In this document: piece by piece, positions 56,864-64,000 of the stretch | Position numbering within the stretch: the stretch's first letter is position 1 | Layout of the letters: every line of letters starts with the position of its first letter | Assembly (NCBI RefSeq): GCF_000316605.1 | Contig: NC_019683.1 | Span: forward strand, 604,036-668,035 | Direction of reading: 5' to 3' | DNA: 64,000 bases | Source: [Leptolyngbya] sp. PCC 7376 | Lineage (GTDB): Bacteria; Cyanobacteriota; Cyanobacteriia; Cyanobacteriales; MRBY01 | Notes under the pieces: model-generated | What the model saw: only the letters and a program-made list of their open reading frames with translations | What the model was told of the DNA's origin: nothing | Databases searched by the model: none | Position numbers and translations under genes: made by a program

Positions 56864-57610
56864 TCATTGATTATTGGTTGAAAATTCCGCCGCATTAAAT
56901 CCAGCCACTTTAGCGATGAGAACATTGGGAAAGCTCTGGGTCACTTGTTCATAATCTTGGATAGCCTCGTTATATCGTTTACGCTCAACAGCTAAACGAT
57001 TGGCTGTGCCCGCGAGTTCATATTGAAGATTGATAAAAAGTTGATTATTCGCCAGTTCAGGATTTTGGGCAGAAAACTGAGTGAACTCACTAATGGCATT
57101 ATTTACTGCGGCGATCGCCTGGGATTTTTCAGTCGGCGTTTGAGCTACTAAATAACTTTCTCTTGCCGAAATGAGTTGGGTGAGAATTCGTTCTTCTTGA
57201 TTCGCAAAAGTCTTCGTAATATTGACCAAATCTGGAATTAATTCTGTCCGCCGCTGCTGCTGATTTTCGACTTGGGCTAATGCTGCTTTAACGTTTGATT
57301 TTGCGCTATTTAAATGATTAAACGTGAAAATAGCCCACAGTCCTGATATGACAACCGCACCAATCCCAATCCGTTTATAGAGCTGTTGTTGTGTTGCTTT
57401 CTTTTTCTTTGCGAGTTGCTCTTGTCTTTTTTGTTGCTCAATTTCGGCGATCGCCTTTTGTATGAGTTCAGCCGGAATCGAAACTTGCCCACCAATTTCG
57501 ACTAAATCTGCCGCTGAATAACTATCTTTATAGTCTTCGTAATAACGAGAAGCTAAGTCTAGAACCTCCTGGGCAATCTCATCAGGAATACGTAAATTAT
57601 CTGAACTCAT
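56864..57610 (-). CDS. LemA-family membrane protein with N-terminal extension
   Basis: A 248-residue protein. Residues 1-70 form a helical extension not found in ordinary LemA. A TM helix follows at about 85-100 (IGIGAVVISGLWAIF), then the LemA helical core (ALAQVENQQQRRTELIPDLVNITKTFANQEERILTQLISAR, NNQLFINLQYELAGTANRLAVERKRYNEAI). LemA genes are often next to TPM-domain genes, as here: the TPM gene ends 53 bases upstream on the same strand. Molecular role unclear; likely acts at the membrane with the TPM protein. Confidence 0.88.
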   Translation of the reverse strand: MSSDNLRIPDEIAQEVLDLASRYYEDYKDSYSAADLVEIGGQVSIPAELIQKAIAEIEQQKRQEQLAKKKKATQQQLYKRIGIGAVVISGLWAIFTFNHLNSAKSNVKAALAQVENQQQRRTELIPDLVNITKTFANQEERILTQLISARESYLVAQTPTEKSQAIAAVNNAISEFTQFSAQNPELANNQLFINLQYELAGTANRLAVERKRYNEAIQDYEQVTQSFPNVLIAKVAGFNAAEFSTNNQ

Positions 57611-57663
57611 TTTTCGTGATCCGAAAGATTAGTTAACAATAAAAGAGTCTATAAAGACTATCT

Positions 57664-58861
57664 TTACCAGCTACCGCCAGCACCACCTCCACCAGAGCTA
57701 CCACCACCTGAGGAGCTACTACTACCACCGCTGCTACTAGAACTGCTAGAAGAATAAGAGTTGGAACTACTAGAGGAAGAGTGACTTAGTCGAGGCGTAA
57801 CGGCCTCTTGGCTGAACTCATGCTGACAAAACCGGCACACGCAAGTTTGTCTTTCTTTACCAGCACGACTGTAGGTTGCTTTTACAAGAGATTCACTTGA
57901 TTTAATACGCGCAGTAGGGGCTTCGCACTTTTCGCAATAAACGCTTTGTTATGAGTCCAGGGTAAACAAAGACGTGGATCTGCTCTGGTTTTTCGTCAGA
58001 TGAAGAACATTTTAGGCATTGCCAGCCGTTTATATATGCGTAATGTTTTTTCTTAGCGAATTTTTCTGGTTCTGATAGTGATTCAGAAAGAATTTTGGGC
58101 TTGACTTTTCGCATTTTGGTGCGACATTCATCGCAGTGCATGCGACGACTTACACTCGCTGAATCTTTCTCTTTTGTTTTCCCCCATGGTTTGACATAAA
58201 GAGGCCGACTTAAATAAATTATGATTCTGCCAATCACCAGGGCAAATGGGCTAAAAAATAAGCCTAGAACGATGATGACAGGTAGCTTATTCCACAAAAA
58301 TAATGTGATTTTTTCAAACCCACTGCTGATAGTTCTTTGAAGAGGGAATTTTGCAGGTTCTAATTCTTTAATTAATCCTTTTGTTCCATTGATAACGCCA
58401 CTATCAAAATCTCCTTCTTTAAAGGCTGGGATAATTTGTTTGTCGATAATTGCACCTACGCGAGCATCCGGTAAAAACTCCTCTACGCCATAGCCTGTTT
58501 CTATCTCGACGCGGCGATCGCCCTTTGAGATAACAAATAAAACCCCATTGTTAACCCCTGCTTTCCCGATACCCCAGGTATTAAAAAGCTCGGTTGTAAA
58601 TTCTTTTGGGGTAGCAGAAGGCGCAGTATTCGGTACAGCAACCACGACGATTTCAGTCCCATTCTTTGCCTCCAGCTCCGAAATCATTTTATTCAGCTGC
58701 GCTTCTGTCTGAGGGGTCAGCAAATCCCCCATATCGGTTACCCAACTATTGCCCGTATCCCAAGGCTTAGGCACTTTTGAAACTTCGACCGCTTGAACAG
58801 GTAAAACTATTGTTGCGGCGATCGCCAAACCGACAACATTGCGAGAAAGAAATTTAGACAT
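57664..58861 (-). pseudogene. TPM-domain (Psb32/YgcG-like) gene with a C-terminal frameshift
   Basis: The first 319 codons read from 58861 to a stop at 57902-57904: signal peptide (VVGLAIAATIVLPVQA), TPM domain (VTDMGDLLTPQTEAQLNKMI, GVLFVISKGDRRVEIETGYGVEEFLPD), a TM helix (VIIVLGLFFSPFALVIG) and two CxxC pairs. The family's third and fourth Cys pairs and Ser/Gly tail continue in another frame: YCEKCEAPT, CVCRFCQHEF, a run of Ser, and GGGGAGGSW with a stop at 57664-57666. One extra base near 57940-57950 explains it. Repaired length is 398 residues. The TPM domain itself remains; the zinc-ribbon half and tail are lost. TPM proteins assist photosystem II repair or membrane maintenance. Confidence 0.85.
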
Positions 58862-59029
58862 GAAATGAATTGTGTCACTGAAAATATGCTAGCCAAAAAA
58901 GCTAGATAGTACAGACCATCAAAAACACTCCTAAATAAAAAAAGCTTGGCCAAAGCGATAAAACTTCAACCAAACCCTTTTTAATCGATGCCACTATGGC
59001 TCTTGAAAATCCTGAGTCAATCTTTGTGA

Positions 59030-60247
59030 CTATTCAATAAAGGTGAATTTCCCTTCTTCACCAGACTCGTCCATCTCAATCTTCGCAACATAAAATTGCT
59101 TTTGGACAAGCTCACCTTCTTCCGTAAAGGAAATTTCACCGAGGGGAGTGACATATGTTCCGGCAAAAACTTCATCCCGTAATTGCTTACGCAAATCGGA
59201 TAAAGACATTTCAGCCACAGGTGATTTTGCATCTAAACTACGCAAAGCTTCAACAAAAACTTGTACACCAGTAAAGGCTTGAGCACTGAATTGTGGTGGG
59301 TCAGTTTCATTCTCAGCGATATATGCTTCGCGGAAGGCTGTATTAATGTCGTTTTCTAGCTCTGGACTATAGGCTTGGGCGATTAATACGCCATCACATT
59401 TTGCTTGGCAAACGGGGAAAATATTTGAAGTATTTAAGCCATTACCACCAATAATGATGCCTTTGTAACCGAGCTCCCGCAGTTGTTTTACGAGATTGCC
59501 GCCATCTGCTGCCAGACCGGAAATAATCACAAGATCTGGGTCAAGATTGATCGCCGTTGTAGCTTGGGTCTGGAAGTCAGTATCCGTGGTTTGAAATTTC
59601 TGGACAGTGACCAGATCCAACTCAAAATCTTTGACCGTTTGTTGAAAGGTTTCGGTTTCGGATTTACTGAATGCGTCATTCTGAGCAAAGAAAACTGCAA
59701 CTTTAGAGATGTCTGGATTGACCTTTAAAGCTTGTTCGACAGCATTGGGAGCAACAACGGCGACTGGTGCAGAGACACGACCAATAAATTCACCAATTTG
59801 TGGGATACCTTGGGCTGTGTTGGAAGGGCCTAATACAGGGAGTTGAGCGCGGTTCGCGATAGGGTCAGCTGCAAAGGCTTGTTGGGAAAGAGTTGGCCCA
59901 ACAATTCCAACAACTTTGTCTTGGTTAATCAGGGTATTGAAGGCATTAATTGCGCCCTGTTCATCTCCGGCAACGTCCTGTAGGGCAATGCTAAAGGCTT
60001 GCCCATTGATACCATCGTTGTCATTGAAATAGGTTTCGGCCAGCTTGGCACCAATCACTTGTTCTTGGCCGAGCAAGGCGACATTACTGGTTTGAGCTAC
60101 GCCAACACCGATAACAATTTCGCTAGTGGAATCGGTTTCGTTGCTGCTGGAATCTGACGTTTCCGTCGGAGGATTACAGGCAATAATTGTTGTGACAATG
60201 ATTGAGGCGATCGCCCCACTGATAAACAATCGACGTTTATTAAACAT
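59030..60247 (-). CDS. Branched-chain amino acid-type ABC substrate-binding lipoprotein
   Basis: A 405-residue protein. Signal with lipobox IIAC near residue 24, an Asn/Ser/Asp/Thr-rich linker, then a type I periplasmic binding fold: IVIGVGVAQTSNVALLGQEQVIGAKLA, VVGIVGPTLSQQAFAADPIA, LPVLGPSNTAQGIP, VAVFFAQNDAFSKSE, GIIIGGNGLNTSN. It probably captures an amino acid, urea or related solute for a Liv-type ABC importer; no permease genes are adjacent, so it is an orphan here. Confidence 0.88.
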   Translation of the reverse strand: MFNKRRLFISGAIASIIVTTIIACNPPTETSDSSSNETDSTSEIVIGVGVAQTSNVALLGQEQVIGAKLAETYFNDNDGINGQAFSIALQDVAGDEQGAINAFNTLINQDKVVGIVGPTLSQQAFAADPIANRAQLPVLGPSNTAQGIPQIGEFIGRVSAPVAVVAPNAVEQALKVNPDISKVAVFFAQNDAFSKSETETFQQTVKDFELDLVTVQKFQTTDTDFQTQATTAINLDPDLVIISGLAADGGNLVKQLRELGYKGIIIGGNGLNTSNIFPVCQAKCDGVLIAQAYSPELENDINTAFREAYIAENETDPPQFSAQAFTGVQVFVEALRSLDAKSPVAEMSLSDLRKQLRDEVFAGTYVTPLGEISFTEEGELVQKQFYVAKIEMDESGEEGKFTFIE

Positions 60248-60350
60248 GAAAATAACTATAGGAGCTTGATATAACAGATATTCAGAATACTCCTAAGTTT
60301 TTCTGCATTCAACATTCAGCTGAGTAGGGGACGCGTTTCAAATCTCAGCT

Positions 60351-60443
60351 CTACAAACACACGGCGATAGTCAAAAAACCAGAAATGAGTAGAGCCAATC
60401 CAGAAATCCAGCGAATTTCGTTCTTTTCTTGTTGGAATTGCAT
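60351..60443 (-). CDS. Candidate 30-residue single-helix membrane protein
   Basis: ATG at 60443, stop at 60351-60353. A charged start MQFQQEKNEIR is followed by WISGLALLISGFLTIAVCL, a clean membrane helix ending the protein. A GGGGAGG stretch lies 13 bases upstream of the ATG, a possible but distant ribosome site. It sits alone in the 370-base gap between rubrerythrin and the binding-protein gene. It does not match a small photosystem or cytochrome b6f subunit that I know. Could be chance; the charge/helix layout argues for a real small protein. Confidence 0.4.
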   Translation of the reverse strand: MQFQQEKNEIRWISGLALLISGFLTIAVCL

Positions 60444-60568
60444 GATGTATTCTTGGCCTCCCCGCGCTATTTACACTTACTTTCTTGAGTATAAGTACTC
60501 AGCTCTGGTTTTGCCCATGCTTGTTTCATCAGTAAATCGAAGACTTTCCATCAGACTGATAAATAAAA

Positions 60569-60587
60569 AAGGGGCGATCGCCCCCTG
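60569..60587 (-). terminator. Terminator of the rubrerythrin gene built on a HIP1 core
   Basis: GGGGCGATCGCCCC is a perfect palindrome containing GCGATCGC and is followed on the minus strand by TTTTTTATT. It lies 30 bases beyond the rubrerythrin stop. Confidence 0.75.
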
Positions 60588-60617
60588 ATGTCTTCATTCA
60601 CCGTTTAACGTTTTAGC

Positions 60618-61319
60618 CTAAGCTGCTGCTACGTATTCCTCGTAGGGCACAAATGTCTTTTTTGTTGCACCACAGATCGGGCACTGCCAATCGTCGGGAA
60701 TATCTTCGAAATTTGTACCCGCCGCAATACCAGAATCAGGATCGCCAACAGCTGGATCGTAAATCATGGAGCATTTTTTACAGATCCACTTTTGACCAAG
60801 GGAACGTGGTGTTGCTTCCCCACCATCCAAGGCTTTGAGAGCATCACTATACTGATTGGCATGGTGTTCTTCGATGGATGTAAGCAACCCGAAGTTCTTC
60901 GCTGCAGTGTGGAACATTTCCGCATGTTCTTTAGACTCTTCTTCCTGCTCTTTAAACTCAGCCTCTGCCCCTGCATCCTTATCCTGCTGTGCCTGAGCCG
61001 CGAACTCTGGGTACATCGTTTGATACTCGTAAGTTTCGCCGGCGATCGCCAGCTCTAAACAACGTGCCGCGATCTTTTTCTTGTCCGCATCACTGAGCGC
61101 ATCAGGATTTTTCACGACAAGCTCAGGATGTAACAAACGAAAATGGGCAAAAGCATGCTCAGTCTCTTGGTTAGCCGTTTCCCGAAATAACTTCGCTAAG
61201 TCAGACATCCCAAGCTTTTTGGCAACATCTGCGAAAAAGAGATACTTCCGATTTGCTTGAGACTCACCCCCAAAAGCTGCCTCTAAATTGTCTACTGTGC
61301 GCGCATTTTGCATATCCAT
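60618..61319 (-). CDS. rbr: Rubrerythrin
   Basis: About 233 residues from the ATG at 61319, chosen because GAGGA lies 8 bases upstream. The N-terminal ferritin-like diiron domain has the ligands in [52 protein letters not shown] and [17 protein letters not shown]. The C-terminal rubredoxin domain has two Cys pairs ([18 protein letters not shown]). It reduces hydrogen peroxide in the cytoplasm using electrons passed through the rubredoxin iron. A palindromic Fur/PerR-type box lies 34 bases before the start and a PerR-like gene is divergent, so peroxide-controlled expression is likely. Confidence 0.95.
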   Translation of the reverse strand: MDMQNARTVDNLEAAFGGESQANRKYLFFADVAKKLGMSDLAKLFRETANQETEHAFAHFRLLHPELVVKNPDALSDADKKKIAARCLELAIAGETYEYQTMYPEFAAQAQQDKDAGAEAEFKEQEEESKEHAEMFHTAAKNFGLLTSIEEHHANQYSDALKALDGGEATPRSLGQKWICKKCSMIYDPAVGDPDSGIAAGTNFEDIPDDWQCPICGATKKTFVPYEEYVAAA

Positions 61320-61352
61320 AACGTTAATCCTCATGTGCAATCTATTCTTGAC

Positions 61353-61367
61353 TAAGAATAATTCTTA
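61353..61367. promoter_or_regulatory. PerR/Fur-type operator upstream of rubrerythrin
   Basis: TAAGAATAATTCTTA is a perfect 7-1-7 inverted repeat, the arrangement of Fur-family boxes. It lies just upstream of the rubrerythrin ribosome site and 236 bases from the divergent PerR-like gene. Confidence 0.7.
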
Positions 61368-61602
61368 TCTTGTAAAATGTCAATTCTGACAATCGCTCAT
61401 ATAACAAAGCAACTATCAGATAAAAGTGTTAATATAAGCAAAGTGATCTGAATCACATATCCGCAAAGGCTGATGATTCTCAACAGAACCTCAAGAAACT
61501 TCACTCAACGTAATATCTATGTTGAATAATCTTGATTTCTGTATCGGAACTTCGTCACAATAGCGGCCAGTACTACCTTGGCTTAGCCATTGAGTCCATA
61601 TC

Positions 61603-62028
61603 ATGCTCAAATCTTCAAGCGCGAACGAAATCCGTGATGTCATGAAACATGAGGGGTTAAGAATTACTCCCCAGCGTTTTGCGGTGTACGCCAATTTGTT
61701 GCGTCGTGACGATCACCCTACGGTTGAGCAGATTTTAGAAGATGTCAACGCTGAGTTGCCTATCGCTTCGAAGGCCAGTGTTTATAGTGCTTTAACCATT
61801 TTGCGTGAAGTGAATTTAGTCCGTGAAGTCCTGCTTGATGAAGGGGTTACCCGTTACGATGCCAATGTGAATCCCCATCACCATTTCGTCTGTCGAGACT
61901 GTGGTGCCATTCATGATCTAGCGTGGCAAACGTTTAGTTGTTTTAATCTCGAAGAGCTTTCCGATGATTTACAGGCTGAAAGTTACGAGGTAACGGTTAA
62001 AGGTCTCTGCAAGACTTGCCAGGACTAA
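61603..62028 (+). CDS. Fur-family repressor, PerR-like
   Basis: A 141-residue metalloregulator. The winged-helix part has GLRITPQRFAVYANLLRRDDHPTVEQI and SKASVYSALTILREVNLV. The metal sites are in PHHHFVCRDCGAIHDL and the C-terminal CKTC, giving the structural Zn(Cys)4 site and a His/Asp-type sensor site. Divergence from rubrerythrin and the operator at 61353 favour PerR (peroxide sensing) over Fur, Zur or Nur, although the nickel module 40 kb away leaves Nur worth excluding. A perfect terminator follows. Confidence 0.85.
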   Translation: MLKSSSANEIRDVMKHEGLRITPQRFAVYANLLRRDDHPTVEQILEDVNAELPIASKASVYSALTILREVNLVREVLLDEGVTRYDANVNPHHHFVCRDCGAIHDLAWQTFSCFNLEELSDDLQAESYEVTVKGLCKTCQD

Positions 62029-62050
62029 AGACTTTAAAAAAGAAAATTAC

Positions 62051-62090
62051 AAAACCCACGCTTGAAAAATATTTTTCAAGCGTGGGTTTT
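62051..62090. terminator. Perfect 40-bp palindromic terminator between convergent genes
   Basis: AAAACCCACGCTTGAAAAAT is followed immediately by its exact inverted copy. With A and T runs at both ends it serves as a bidirectional terminator for the PerR-like gene and the convergent hydrolase gene. Confidence 0.9.
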
Positions 62091-62117
62091 ATTTTGGTTG
62101 CGAATGATCTGAGCTGT

Positions 62118-63008
62118 CTAATTTGGTAGACGGGAAAGCCAATCAGAAATGAGTGAATTGACTAAAGTTGGATTTTCGTCGTGAGGGCAGTGCCCTGCTC
62201 CCGGAATGGGATGAAATTCGACACCTTCATTGGCTGCTGCTAGATCCTGATAAATTTGTGAACCTTTAATTGGTGTCCAAGGATCTTGATCACCCCAAAG
62301 GACAAGTAGGGGATGTTTGCGTTTGGGGAGAAGTTCAGTTGGGTTTTCTCCTGGTGGTGCTGTAATGACTGATGCAAAAACCTTTTGGGCTCCTTCATCG
62401 CAGGATGGTGCATAAAGCATTTCAACAAGCTCATCGGTTACTGCGCGGCGATCGCCATAAACCTGATAAAGAGTTCCTTTAATGCGAAATTTGCGGCGAA
62501 TTTCATTGAAAATCAGTTTTCCGGTGAGTGGAGAACTCACCAGTTTTGCAAAAGCACTCATCACCAAACGTAACGGTAAAGCCAGTTCATCAGGGCGATG
62601 ATTTAAACCCCCTGCACAATTAATCAAAACTCCACCTGCACAGAGATCTGGATAATTCGCCAACATTGCCAAACTTAATAAGCCACCGATGGAATTACCA
62701 ACAAAAATAGTGGGTCGTTGAATTTTGTCTTGCCAGAAATCATGCAGCAGTTCTTGCCATAGTTCTAGGCTGTAATCCCAAGCTGGTTTTGCCGAGCCAC
62801 CAAAGCCTAATAAATCAATCGCAAAAATTTGGTAGCCATGTTCGGCTAAGGCTGGAATATTGTGTTTCCAGTGACCAATAGATGCGCCAAAGCCGTGGAT
62901 GAGAAGTAAGGGTTGGCCTTCCCCTTGAACGGTATAGCAGATTTTTTGGTCACGCCAACTCCAGTCGAGAGGCATCAGGGCTGTAGAAGCAACGGGAGTC
63001 TGGGTCAT
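62118..63008 (-). CDS. Alpha/beta-hydrolase fold protein
   Basis: A 296-residue hydrolase. Oxyanion region LLIHGFGASIGHWKHN, nucleophile elbow VGNSIGG (Ser), acid in LWGDQDPWTP, and His in IPGAGHCPHDENP. Related cyanobacterial and plant proteins include pheophytinase-like and epoxide hydrolase-like enzymes; the substrate here is not determinable. The WD40 gene ends 70 bases upstream on the same strand. Confidence 0.88.
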   Translation of the reverse strand: MTQTPVASTALMPLDWSWRDQKICYTVQGEGQPLLLIHGFGASIGHWKHNIPALAEHGYQIFAIDLLGFGGSAKPAWDYSLELWQELLHDFWQDKIQRPTIFVGNSIGGLLSLAMLANYPDLCAGGVLINCAGGLNHRPDELALPLRLVMSAFAKLVSSPLTGKLIFNEIRRKFRIKGTLYQVYGDRRAVTDELVEMLYAPSCDEGAQKVFASVITAPPGENPTELLPKRKHPLLVLWGDQDPWTPIKGSQIYQDLAAANEGVEFHPIPGAGHCPHDENPTLVNSLISDWLSRLPN

Positions 63009-63077
63009 CAGCGAAACAGGCAGAGTAGAGATCGTCTAGTTAGTATAGCGTTCTCGATTTGGGGAAGTCTGTCTGTC

Positions 63078-64000
63078 TTATTGGCTATTTTCAGAGCGGT
63101 TTGATGACGCCGAATTGAATGGTTCTAGGGGGTCACAAAGCTGGCGATCGCCGTCCCGAACTTTGGGGTTATGGCGCAGATAAAACTGCAACCAATCACA
63201 GCTTTTTGCTAGGAGTCGGTCGAGATCTAGCTCCCAGATAATTGCGGTGTTGTCATTACTCGCTGTGGCGATCGCCCCACCATCTGGACTCCAATCCAAA
63301 CCTGTAATGAGATCAGTATGACCATCTAAACTTTTGAGCAACGTATCGTCTAATGTCCAGAGTTGGAGCTGATTATTCCAAGTGCTCGTGGCGAGGAGCG
63401 GCACAATTGGACTAAACCGGAGGTTCGCAATACTGTCGCTGTGACCTTTGAGAGTAATGGGTTCATCAAACTGGGGATTGTTGTTTTGATAGCGCATCTG
63501 CTGGACTTGAATGATATTGTCATAGCCCGAAAACGCTAAATATTCGCCGCCTCCCGAAAAAGTGACATCGGTAACCCAACTACTGTGTGGTTCAAATTGT
63601 GACACAAGGAAAAAGCTATTATCAGCGCGCCGTTGCCACACTTTAACCGTGCGATCATCGCTGGCTGATGCTAGCAATTTGCTGTCGGGGCTGAAATTAA
63701 TGCTGTTAACGCGATCTTCATGCTCTGCCAAGGTTTGAAGTAAGGTGCCATCCGCTGACCAAATATTTATGACCCCATCTAAATCTGAGGACGCAAACAA
63801 GCTACCGTCAGGACTATATTCCACGTCTAAAACTCGATTCTTGTGAGCTGTCAGAGTCTCTAGTGGTTGACCGTTGCGTGACCAGAGTCGAACGGTTTGA
63901 TCATCACTACCGCTAATGATTTTTTCGCCATTGGGATGCCAAGCCACTGCATTAATCCAATCTGTGTGACCTTGTAACGTGTGGAGAAGTTTGCCGCTTT
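63078..64000 (-). CDS. WD40-repeat protein, 5' end beyond the window
   Basis: At least 307 residues, open to the window edge. The frame continues upstream of an internal GTG as KLLHTLQGHTDWINAVAWHP, another WD repeat, so the gene is partial here. At least six repeats are seen (for example GEKIISGSDDQTVRLWSRNGQPLETLTAHKNRVLDVEYSPDG, SKLLASASDDRTVKVW, GAIATASNDNTAIIWELD). The C-terminal region (LLAKSCDWLQFYLRHNPKVRDGDRQLC) resembles the tail of large cyanobacterial nSTAND/WD40 proteins, so an NTPase domain may lie upstream. Confidence 0.88.
   Translation of the reverse strand, partial: SGKLLHTLQGHTDWINAVAWHPNGEKIISGSDDQTVRLWSRNGQPLETLTAHKNRVLDVEYSPDGSLFASSDLDGVINIWSADGTLLQTLAEHEDRVNSINFSPDSKLLASASDDRTVKVWQRRADNSFFLVSQFEPHSSWVTDVTFSGGGEYLAFSGYDNIIQVQQMRYQNNNPQFDEPITLKGHSDSIANLRFSPIVPLLATSTWNNQLQLWTLDDTLLKSLDGHTDLITGLDWSPDGGAIATASNDNTAIIWELDLDRLLAKSCDWLQFYLRHNPKVRDGDRQLCDPLEPFNSASSNRSENSQ

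Noticed and set aside
60385-60588. 67-codon plus-strand ORF in the rubrerythrin/binding-protein gap
   Set aside because: It runs through the rubrerythrin terminator and is antisense to the more protein-like 30-residue ORF.

Overview
The window is chromosomal DNA from a cyanobacterium. The palindrome GCGATCGC (HIP1) recurs in most genes. Cyanobacterial hallmarks include a PanC-CMP kinase fusion, type III glutamine synthetase, an NblB-like HEAT protein, a CcmS-like protein, a prohibitin, a PTPA-type surface protein and a nickel superoxide dismutase. Gene content and moderate GC fit a marine Picosynechococcus / [Leptolyngbya] PCC 7376-type lineage. That placement is inference and was not tested.

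Layout. 0-4.2 kb: minus-strand polysaccharide module (methyltransferase, Wzt/Wzm exporter, GDP-mannose dehydratase). 4.4-12.6 kb: SpoIID-like protein, hisA, tRNA-Cys, the 5' piece of a broken mtnX, glnN and a PacL-type Ca2+ ATPase. 12.9-15.1 kb: pentapeptide protein and a GT39-like membrane glycosyltransferase. 15.2-19.9 kb: a nickel module with NiSOD, its maturation peptidase, an unrecognised lipoprotein, a NikL-like protein and an ECF nickel transporter (M, Q, O). 19.9-31.4 kb: EAL phosphodiesterase and Cache sensor, tRNA-Ala(GGC), and a run of core genes (NblB-like, CBS, CcmS-like, purM, rlpA, panC-cmk, aminotransferase, MsbA-like ABC exporter). 32-37 kb: dynamin-like GTPase, a large TPR protein, a small unknown protein, then an ABC gene fragment and the 3' piece of mtnX on the opposite strand.

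37.4-53 kb is an insertion-sequence landing zone. IS982-, IS5-, IS630-, IS1- and IS256-type elements lie between exopolysaccharide genes (PTPA protein, polyprenyl phosphotransferase, WecG-type and GT4 glycosyltransferases), an unusual HAD protein, tRNA-Ala(CGC) and an orphan ABC ATPase. One site is a three-level nest (IS630 in IS982 in IS5-like) whose target duplications can all be read. 53-64 kb returns to core genes: ABC1 kinase, prepilin peptidase, prohibitin, LemA, a frameshifted TPM protein, a LivK-type binding protein, a rubrerythrin/PerR divergent pair with a palindromic operator, an alpha/beta hydrolase, and a WD40 protein running off the edge.

Main points for follow-up: the nickel module, where sodX has no ordinary start codon upstream of its catalytic serine and is in frame with sodN across one UGA; the split mtnX, whose geometry implies an inversion of about 30 kb; the nested IS elements; the dynamin-like GTPase/TPR pair; a HAD protein lacking its nucleophilic Asp; and a 30-residue membrane ORF.
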